From Carposina sasakii (Eukaryota; Arthropoda; Insecta; Lepidoptera; Carposinidae): DNA of 64,000 nt. The first letter of the stretch is position 1. The number at the start of each line of letters is the position of its first letter. The stretch lies in NCBI GenBank assembly GCA_014607495.2, contig CP053162.1, forward strand, positions 2,116,469 through 2,180,468. The letters are read 5' to 3'. The position numbers and the translations under genes were made by a program. This document shows positions 56,445-64,000 of this stretch, piece after piece. The notes under the pieces were generated by a model. That model was given only the letters and a program-made list of their open reading frames with translations. It was not told where the DNA came from and ran no database searches.

Positions 56445-56655
56445 GTGCTGATGCGGGACATCATTCGAATACATCAGCTGTTTCTCTTTCCGTGTATTCG
56501 TAGATAAGAATTAACTGGAACGTCAAGAGCGTTTTTTGCTGTCAATAAGCTAACAAATTGTCACTTCTCTTTGATCTGGCCCCGCCATGCTAAACCTGGC
56601 TTGTCTGAAGGATATTCTTCGTGATCCTGTAGTTCTAGCTAACGCAGCCGTGTAT
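56445..56655 (+). mobile_element. SINE-like repeat C
   Basis: ACATCAGCTGTTTCTCTTTC, AGCTAACAAATTGTCACTTC, CCCCGCCATGCTAAACCTGG, GATCCTGTAGTTCTAGCTAA. Confidence 0.65.
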
Positions 56656-56699
56656 TAATTTACCATGAGTAAAATTTTCCAAATGGAAAACTCATTATG

Positions 56700-56970
56700 A
56701 CTTTCTATGTTATGAATACATACATACATACATATAATCACGCCTTTATCCCTTACGGGGTAGGCAGAGCACCAAGGGCCGATAGAACCACATGGTGCCA
56801 CTTCTGACCAATTTTGAGGGTATAGTTGAGATGTACAAGTTCGATTAGCAGTGACAGGTGGTCAGCCCATCGCCTACAAAACACCAAGACCCTCTTGTCC
56901 CTCTACTGACTTGTACAGTATGCCCGGGAAGGGAAGCAGCTGTAGTATTATATGTTCTTTTTTTCACTTC
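56700..56970 (+). mobile_element. SINE-like repeat D, full copy
   Basis: (ATAC)n start, then the complete repeat D ending GAAGCAGCTGTAGTATTATA. Almost identical to 43360-43610, so both are young. Confidence 0.75.
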
Positions 56971-57261
56971 CAGAGCATGTTATAAATACGGTTCATATAA
57001 ATATGACTATAATTATACAGAAACGTTGCCTAGATCAACGCTGATAGGGTTTAAGCGTACCTTAGTTTCTAGCTTTCACCGTATAAGAAAGTAACTTGGA
57101 ATAGGATACAATCTAAGTTCAATTAATAATAGGCTAGGTACTTTCGATTTTGTTTGTGATATCCATAGGAAACTTGCGTAACTGCTCCTACAGTAGGTAC
57201 CTAGATACTTCTTTGATAGCTGAATTTCTAGCTGCTAGTTTAAACATTGTTGTAGTTAATG

Positions 57262-57675
57262 TAAGGTTGCCACTTGTAACATGTAACACAATGTAACTTT
57301 GAAAACCAGGATTTGAAGAAGAAATACCCGGACATTTCGATTAAAAGCCAGGACTATACATGTGCGAGCCCAGTGACAATACGATTGAAGAGAGTTAGTG
57401 GCGAGCGTACGAGTATTTCAAAACATTTATTATTATGTCTTTAACACGTTCAGTGCCGGCGACTACGTATTTGGGTCTTTTAGGCTTTCTAGAAGTGCCG
57501 CTGACACTTATTTGCGTCGTCGCAATAGGCGTTGACCTGATGTCAGCACCCTTAGAAAATCTGCCGATAGCGAATGTGTCAGGACACTTAAACTCAGGAC
57601 GATTCTTAAAAACTATCCAGGACACCTCAAAAAGCAGCACATTTCCTGGGAAAACAGGACGGTTGGCAACCCTAA
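57262..57675. mobile_element. TIR MITE containing a second MITE
   Basis: AAGGTTGCCAC at the left mirrors GTTGGCAACCCTAA at the right; many CAGGA/TCCTGG words inside. The 81-codon frames on both strands come from the inner element. Confidence 0.55.
57445..57579. mobile_element. TTAA-flanked, piggyBac-like MITE (135 bp)
   Basis: CACGTTCAGTGCCGGCGACT after TTAA (57441-57444). The right end CGATAGCGAATGTGT is the mirrored TIR with the TTAA altered to CAGG. A partial relative with intact TTAA lies at about 27213. Confidence 0.6.
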
Positions 57676-57727
57676 GTTAATGGAATACTGGAAGTAGTAT
57701 CAGTAAGATTTCATCTAGTATTGTTAC

Positions 57728-57778
57728 TAGGATATGTTCAGCAGTGGACTTCTCAAGGCTGAGAATGATGGTGATGAT
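57728..57778 (+). mobile_element. RTE tail fragment
   Basis: CAGCAGTGGACTTCTCAAGG, then CTGAGAATGATGGTGATGAT: the last about 50 bp of the RTE family with its tail. Confidence 0.6.
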
Positions 57779-58137
57779 TTTTATGGTAAGATTCATCAGA
57801 TGCCATGATTATTTAAGTTTTAAGTTTTCTCAGGTCTTAAAGAAATACATACATGCATAAAATCACGCCTCTTTTCAGGAGGGACTAGAACTAGAACATA
57901 AAGTAAGACAATTTTGTTTCCGTCTATAGTTAATCAGATAGGTAAATGTTAATTAGGTGTATAAGTAAGGCAATTAAAACAATTGAACACTTGATTGAGT
58001 TCTACTTAAATTACCTTATAACGCGGCGTGCTCATTACATTATATTGAAATAGATTTATTATTAGAGGAAATACTTACGAGTATGCAATAAAAGCTTTAG
58101 TTTCAAACGCTAAAGGAAGGTGAGCAGAACCAAGAGT

Positions 58138-58291
58138 TTAAAAAAAAAATAGCCTATACTGTGTCTCACTGCTGGGCAAAGGCCTCCCCCATTCGAGTCC
58201 ACACCCGTCCCGTTCCCGCTATAGTGGCCCAATCCAGCAGAAACCTATCCAGGTCGTCTCTACGTCTTCTCCTAGGTCTTCCCCTACGCCG
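58138..58291 (-). mobile_element. LINE C-terminal end (154 bp) with 12-bp target duplication
   Basis: On the - strand it encodes RRRGRPRRRRRDDLDRFLLD and then WATIAGTGRVWTRMGEAFAQ before a stop, the standard C-terminus of a lepidopteran endonuclease/RT LINE different from the main RTE family here. Flanked by exact AGAACCAAGAGT (58126-58137 and 58292-58303). Confidence 0.85.
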
Positions 58292-58339
58292 AGAACCAAG
58301 AGTAAGCTTTATTTATACCTAGCGTATATTTAGTAGTCA

Positions 58340-58465
58340 CTAGGAAGGTAGTCTTGTCACAGATCTCTAACATCTGGCCCCACTATGCTAAACGTTGCTG
58401 TAGGATCTCTTTCACAATCCTGCAGTTCTGGCTACCCTATTTTGGGTACACAGCCGTATGTATGT
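58340..58465 (+). mobile_element. SINE-like repeat C, tail half
   Basis: CTAACATCTGGCCCCACTAT, GCTAAACGTTGCTGTAGGAT, ATCCTGCAGTTCTGGCTACC, then CGTATGTATGTTAAG. Confidence 0.65.
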
Positions 58466-58871
58466 TAAGTATAATCACTTCCTGAGTCGAAACTCTAAAT
58501 AATTAATTAACAGAGAATAATCTATCTATACGTACTACAAAACATATAAATAAAATATAAAATAAATTAAAATTATAAAATAAAATTGTATGTCCATGCT
58601 GATACTCGTATAATGAAGATCATCGAAGAGGTCGGCTAAAGTGTAACAAAGAAAACTTTACAATAAACAATTTGCACTACTTAGGTATTACAAAACAGTG
58701 TCTTCTTAAAAAAGAACGCAGACAAATCAATCTCTTGCGTAACGCGCAACTTTTTACCGGAGCAAATATTTTTTTAAATAACGGAACCTATCAACCGGAA
58801 CAATGGTGTTGGTCAAACAAGTGAACCATTTCGTCTGGAAATGACTCACGTCGGTTGCGTAATCACATCAC
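58466..58871. other. intergenic, no recognisable feature
   Basis: AT-rich; nothing recognised. Confidence 0.4.
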
Positions 58872-58985
58872 ATTAGCCTCTTGCAGTCCACTGCTGGACG
58901 TAGGCCTCCTCCAGAGCACACCACAAGGCTACTGCCATAGGGGGGGTTTTGCCCAGTTACCGCGCTGGTTGCTGACCGGTAAGTT
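58872..58985 (-). mobile_element. SINE-like repeat B fragment
   Basis: TTGCAGTCCACTGCTGGACG, then TAGGCCTCCTCCAGAGCACA and GGCTACTGCCATAGGGGGGG. Confidence 0.7.
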
Positions 58986-59784
58986 GCGTAATGCGGGTAG
59001 AAAATTAAAATGATGCCATTAATGTTTTCTACCAATTATTTGATCAAAGTTGACCTCCATGAAATTTCAGAAAGTTTTCAGCTAAAAATTTAACGAAAGC
59101 GTATCTTGTTTTGTTATACTCGGAAAGTAATTTAACTTAGATTAAAGTTGGCAAAGGTTGTATAAAACGCAAAGTGACTAGAGCATTGCAGAATTGAAAA
59201 TAGTAGATAATTGTTCTCAATTTAAGACCTTTGACTTCTTTAGAACCATCCCAACTCAGAGAGACCTTATGTATTTCGGAAGGTGCCTGTTTATTTGACT
59301 TCAAATTCGTTTTCCATGCCAGCTTTTACATTGAACATTCACAAGGCACGACCCTTTTAGGTGGGTATTCATTTGGGAGTTAATTAAAAACCATCAGTAG
59401 ACAAAACCATACACACAATTGAAAACTGTCGTTCTCAATAAGCCTGTGCTATTGAACCATAGAGATATTGTAGCACGATAGAGAAATTGTCATTTTCCCC
59501 GTGATACGGACACGGTACGAGACACTGGAATGCCTGATTTCTGAGCACTTACGTGTGCGATGTTACGGTTTGCGTGATCGGAAGTCACTGGGTATTTGAT
59601 TCTAAGTGTGGTAAGAGTCTACTAGTTATCTACAGGGGACTTAATATACAAATTCCTAAATGCAAATTGGAACACAAATTTTATTTCGTGCCAGTGAGCC
59701 TGGCGAAGAAATATAAACTGCCACAGGAATATTGTTATAACTTTGTTCGGGTTTCATTAACTATAAAAATAACAAATTGCATTT
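58986..59784. other. intergenic, no recognisable feature
   Basis: The 124-codon frame at 59553-59927 runs into the following repeat and has no recognisable domain. Confidence 0.4.
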
Positions 59785-60062
59785 TTAACCGACTTCAAAA
59801 AAAGGAGGAGGTTCTCAATTCGTCTGTATGTATAATATTTTTTTTTTTATGTATGTTCAACGATATTTCCGTCAATTATAAACGGATTTCAAAAATTTTT
59901 TTTTGGTTGGATAGAGTTTACTTCTGAGGTGGTCCCATTTTCACCAGGTCAGGATCTGATGATGGGATCCAGGAGAAATCTAGGGCAACCACCGAAAATT
60001 GTATGCTCGTATGGTGCTTTTGTTACGTAATCATGTCTTACTCAGGTATATGCTTCAGGGTG
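59785..60062 (+). mobile_element. lepidopteran 'AACCGACTTC' repeat, left part
   Basis: TTTAACCGACTTCAAAAAAA and GGAGGAGGTTCTCAATTCGT are the terminal words of a repeat I know as very common in moth and butterfly genomes. It leads into the 129-bp tandem array. The same AACCGACTTC word occurs in both arms of the palindrome at 61240-61816. Confidence 0.65.
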
Positions 60063-60817
60063 TCAACATCTAATGCTGCTGTGCTGATGATGAAGCTACA
60101 GAACTCCTTAACGGTTAGGAGTTAGGATACAGTACTGCAATTGGTCAATGGAAACTATTTAGTAGTATGTAGGGCTAACGTGTTACTTGAATCAACATCT
60201 GATGCTGCTGTGCTGATTATGAAGATACAGAACTCCTTAACGGTTAGGAGTTGGGAGACAGTACTGCCATTGGTCGATGAAAACTATTTAGTAGTATATA
60301 GGGCTAACGTGTTACTTGAATCAACATCTGATGCTGCTGTGCTGATTATGAAGATACAGAACTCCTTAACGGTTAGGAGTTGGGAGACAGTACTGCCATT
60401 GGTCGATGAAAACTATTTAGTAGTATATAGGGCTAACGTGTTACTTGAATCAACATCTGATGCTGCTGTGCTGATGATGAAGCTACAGAACTCCTTAACG
60501 GATAGGAGTTGGGAGACAGTACAGCAATTGGTCGATGAAAACTATTTAGTAGTGTGTAGGGCTGACGTGTTACTTAAATCAACATCTGATAGTGCTGTGC
60601 TGATGATGAAGCTACAGAACTCCTTAACGGTTAGGAGTTGGGAGACAGTACTGCAATTGGTCGATGGAAACTATTTAGTGGTATGTAGGGCTAACTTGTT
60701 GCTTGTGAGGTATACTTGAATCAACATCTGATGCTGCTGTGCTGATGGTCAAGCTACAGAACTCCTTAACGGTTAGGAGTTAGGGGACAGTACTGCAATT
60801 GGTCGATGGAAACTATA
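60063..60817 (+). repeat. 129-bp minisatellite, five units plus a partial, with an open frame
   Basis: Unit starts (TCAACATCTGATGCTGCTGT) at 60063, 60192, 60321, 60450, 60579 and 60721. The spacing is 129 bp except the fifth unit, which has 13 extra bases. Units 60192 and 60321 are identical over all 129 bp. Because 129 is a multiple of three, an ATG frame at 60141-60719 stays open for 192 codons as a 43-residue repeat (NYLVVCRANVLLESTSDAAV, NSLTVRSWETVLQLVD). The outer units carry in-frame TAG changes. A family E MITE cuts the array at 60817. Repeat origin is more likely than a real protein. Confidence 0.85.
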
Positions 60818-61183
60818 CAGGATGTTTTTTTGTGGCCACCATTAACGAAGGGTACGTACTCTATACATCAAATAAAGTAAGTTTATACCAAAAAAAAATG
60901 CTGGGATTTTTTTTTATTTAATTACTTGATCCGGCGAAATTTATAGTGTCTAGTGTTTATGCTAGGTTTTTTCATAGACAGATATTAATTATTTCTCGTG
61001 AAAAATCTTGCTACGCGCGTCTATGTGCATTCATGCAGAAAAACGCAGTCTATTTACTCAACTTTGGACCCTAATATTTTGGAAACCAGACTCTTCCCAG
61101 GTATGCTTCCAAGGAGAAAAATGATAGTGATGATGAGGAAATTACGTAGTTTTCAGGAACGTTGACGACCAAAAATCACCATG
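60818..61183 (-). mobile_element. TIR MITE family E, full-length
   Basis: CAGGATGTTTTTTTGTGGCC to GACGACCAAAAATCACCATG, TA on both sides, inserted at the end of the minisatellite. Confidence 0.8.
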
Positions 61184-61239
61184 TATAAACTAGCATCTAT
61201 TTAAGTCCACAACGCATTAACACAACTAAAAATCGAGAA

Positions 61240-61816
61240 ATAAACTGACTTTTAGAAAAAAAATTTAACCGACTTCAAAGTTTAACTAAAAAGCAATAAA
61301 TAACGTAACTAATTTATCTACTTAATAATTATTAAATATCTCAAATTATTTAAATATTTACAACTTAATACCTAATTCTTTAACAAAGTCATCTTTAACT
61401 ATTTAAATATTTATAATTATAACTTATTTTTTGGAGTCGGTGCCAGCCAAACAAATAAATGTAATTAAGAAAACTGACCCACACTAAATAGTAAAACCAA
61501 GAATAGGAAATTGCATTACCGCTGCCTACTACACCGTATTGTATTTTACCGTGTGTGTGTCGTTGCCAGCCGCGCGCGTCCATCAATACAACAGACTACG
61601 TTACCTAGGCTGGCACCGACTCCAAAAAATAAGTGATAATTATAAATATTTAAATAGTTAAAGATGACTTTGTTAAAGAATTAGGTATTAAGTTGTAAAT
61701 ATTTAAATAATTTGAGATATTTAATAATTATTAAGTAGATAAATTAGTTACGTTATTTATTGCTTTTTAGTTAAACTTTGAAGTCGGTTAAATTTTTTTT
61801 CTAAAAGTCAGTTTAT
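61240..61816. mobile_element. near-perfect 577-bp palindrome (fold-back element)
   Basis: Arms 61240-61448 and 61609-61816 (about 209 bp each) are reverse complements with about one substitution and one length difference, around a 160-bp spacer. Each arm begins TAAACTGACTTTTAGAAAAA, contains TTTAACCGACTTCAAAGTTT and ends GGAGTCGGTGCCAGCC. No coding content. The near-identity of the arms points to a young insertion or gene conversion between arms. Confidence 0.9.
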
Positions 61817-62777
61817 CAATTACTGAATTGCTAAGCAAAGGTTGGCACCCAAATCGCAAGTTTCATTCTAAAACGGTATATTTACTAGCGTAACATAAAT
61901 TGTTGCGTATCTTACAACTTAATAAGCGCTATGATCATAGCAATAGAGATGGATTTAAACATCTAACGCAAAGCTTATTGTTATGTTTAAATGCACAATA
62001 AAACTATAGGTAATGTCGCAACCGCCGATGATATCGTGACTAGATCGATTCACGAATCGTATATATCAAGGAGAACTACTGCAAGTAACTAACTTATATT
62101 ATTTCTATAAGATTTTATTTAGGGCATATACAAAACGCGTGGTTTCATTCGTCAGTATTTAATACAAATCATCACCAAAAGAAACTTTTGGTTCAAAACA
62201 AGCAGTTTCTTTCTCAAAATCATCATCATTATGTTTATTGTCATTACCTATACTACGAGTATAACTCTTCGGTTTTAACTAGTCTAGCACTACACAAATT
62301 TTAATTTCAACCTTTACATCTTTCGAAACCTTTATTATATCAGTGGTTACCACAATAGATAGACTTTCAATTACGTCGCCCTCGAAACTAGTCAAAATAC
62401 CATTTGTTAAAATTACAACACGAATTCAAATGAGATTTTTATCATCGAAATTAATATTCAATGTTAGAAGTAAACTAAGCGATAGTGCGCGCCCTTCCAC
62501 TTCAAATTACATACAAATTAACGGGTGTAACATTAGAGAAAAGTGCCAGCTTACGATGGCTTATCTCTTTAAGCTAAATTGTTAATGGGCAAACAAATTG
62601 TATCATTACTAATAATTACAATCGATCAATTACTTGTTGTCAGGTCAATTTAGGAACATAATATATCACTTGTATAGATTATCTTTGTGAATTACTTTAG
62701 GGTCGTATAGTCATGGATAACTTGATGGGATGAATGGAAGAAAAGAACATATTGCGCCGACCGCAAATAAATGGGAA
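61817..62777. other. intergenic, no recognisable feature
   Basis: An 80-codon frame at 62343-62585 has no recognised motif. No TIR pair seen. Confidence 0.4.
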
Positions 62778-63099
62778 CAGTGTTGCCAAGCCACATCCAA
62801 TGTTACCCCAAGATTTTTTAATTTTACCCCTAAAAACCACTAAATTCCAACTTTAACTCAAGAGCGGGGTGAGGGGAGTAGGATTGTGTTCGTTTCATAG
62901 CATGTAGTGACACAGAAAATGTGGTCATACACATAGTAATTCGCGTCATCACCATCGGAACTACTCAATGAAACGGACAATACACGTCGAGTCGTTGAAC
63001 CCCTTAAAAAAAACCTTAAAAAATTCTGCCCCTAAAAGTCCCCCTAGTTATCTTTTTTCCCGTAAATTTAGGGGTAAAACCCCTAAGTTGTCACCACTG
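62778..63099. mobile_element. hAT-like MITE (322 bp) with near-exact 8-bp target duplication
   Basis: CAGTGTTGCCAAGCC at the left, CAGTGGTGACAACTTAGG as complement at the right; flanks AATGGGAA (62770-62777) and AATGAGAA (63100-63107). Polymeric TTACCCC/GGGGTAAA words sit near both ends. Confidence 0.75.
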
Positions 63100-63639
63100 A
63101 ATGAGAAACAGGGCAGAAAGATAATGATAGTCATGGATAACAGTTTGGTAGTATAGTTACCTTTTGTATACCACTTCACTGTCGCTAGCTTGAACTATGA
63201 AACAAATAAACAACATCATGCTCCTGCCCCTGTCCCAATATTTTTCGGATCAGCGGGATATGGTTTCACTCGAAACTCAAATTGCTAAGTATTTAGCGTT
63301 TGTTTCACGGCTGACTGCCTGCCTAACGGCAACCCTTCTCGGGTATAGTGTAAACAATTGAATTTGTCTGCGATATACTCGTACACTAATGCCATACGAG
63401 TAAAACCGCCCCTAGCTTACACAATCTGAAACAACCGAATCGTGAAGATAGAATCAATTTCATAAGTGATAAAGTCAGTGACCTAACAGGTTTTTTTTTA
63501 TGAAATATTGAATTATGGCAAAGCAACCATTGTAGTTATAACGCTTATTATGATAATGGCTATCAAGTATTCTGTGATCATGTAGTAACAAGAGTTTCGT
63601 GGTAACTATCTTTCTGCTCCTTTCATCTCTCAAACAAGC
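63100..63639. other. intergenic, no recognisable feature
   Basis: AT-rich; no gene or repeat recognised. Confidence 0.4.
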
Positions 63640-63835
63640 GTTCCTATCGGCTATCTTATTAAAAGTTCATAGTTAAGATCACTCATTAAAACTTGAGAAT
63701 TGGAAATAGCATGTATACATATATGTGTATGTTCCCAAATTTTCTTCCGGCAAGGCATAATGCCTATTCCATTCGATTAAGTTGCAGCATGTGATCATCA
63801 CTATGTAGGTACGGTTAAAAAAACAGGCGATACGG
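63640..63835 (+). mobile_element. MITE-like segment related to 27895-28085
   Basis: CCTATCGGCTATCTTATTAA, GGCAAGGCATAATGCC and ATTCGATTAAGTTGCAGCAT follow the 27.9 kb segment in the same order. Confidence 0.45.
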
Positions 63836-64000
63836 GGAAAGGACCTAAAATAGTCATTTAGGAAACATTAATTTCGAATGATCCAAACATTAAAATTTAT
63901 AATAAGCGTAGATTAAATGTATATCATAATAAACAGGATTGAAATTGTTGACCTTGAATAGGATTCGTCGAAAGAAAAAATTGCTCAAAACGACATTACG
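63836..64000. other. end of window, nothing recognised
   Basis: AT-rich sequence without a recognisable feature. Confidence 0.4.

Noticed and set aside
57395..57680. 81-codon frames on both strands
   Set aside because: They lie in a MITE with a second TTAA-flanked MITE inside; a relative of the inner MITE occurs at about 27213.
1..64000. CRISPR arrays, operons, ribosome binding sites, bacterial genes
   Set aside because: The window is clearly eukaryotic nuclear DNA with introns and transposable elements; no such signals are present.

Overview
This window is AT-rich nuclear DNA of a moth or butterfly (Lepidoptera). That assignment rests on an insect chitin-binding cuticle protein gene, short split genes with GT-AG introns, and repeat types I know from Lepidoptera: RTE-clade LINE ends with a (GAT)n-type tail, Helitron ends of the '...GAAGTCGCGGGC...CTAG' kind, and interspersed elements carrying 'GTCGTAAGAGTCGACTAAGG' or 'GTAGGCCTCCCCCAG'. 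There are no bacterial or organelle genes and no CRISPR array. Most long open frames here are chance or repeat-derived.

Two host genes can be built with confidence, both on the + strand. The first (coding 22091-26858, four exons, 177 residues) is a secreted RR-1 cuticular protein with a recognisable TATA box and initiator. The second (coding 33013-37182, five exons, 240 residues) is a compact secreted M12B (reprolysin/ADAM-type) zinc metalloprotease: a signal peptide leads directly into a catalytic domain with HExxHxxGxxHD, with no prodomain and no ancillary domains. A third possible host exon lies on the - strand at 19882-20100, with an AATAAA just after its stop; I do not recognise it.

The rest is a dense, nested graveyard of transposable elements. 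From left to right: a decayed 1.6 kb RTE copy with reverse-transcriptase motifs (290-1890); TIR MITEs, SINE-like repeats and Helitrons with TC/CTAG ends (2.5-18 kb); hAT elements with 8-bp target duplications (12.1, 20.9, 24.2 and 62.8 kb), one of which, inside the cuticle-gene intron, keeps the end of a coding frame; a TTA-flanked MITE inserted in its own sibling (29.0 kb); two adjoining Helitrons, one keeping the helicase C-terminus, followed by a 5'-truncated RTE with target duplication (37.5-39.2 kb); LINE C-terminal scraps (40.2 and 58.1 kb); a TTAA-flanked element with paired 23-bp palindromes (44.7 kb); a TIR element nested in another MITE (50.0-51.3 kb); and a 129-bp minisatellite with an open 43-residue frame followed by a nearly perfect 577-bp palindrome (60.0-61.8 kb).

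The two host genes show no functional link beyond both being secreted. The common thread is that their introns are loaded with the same repeat families as the flanks. Exon structures were deduced by eye from splice signals and frame continuity, repeat families from similarity between copies within this window. Names such as hAT, Harbinger-like and piggyBac-like rest on target duplications and terminal repeats only.
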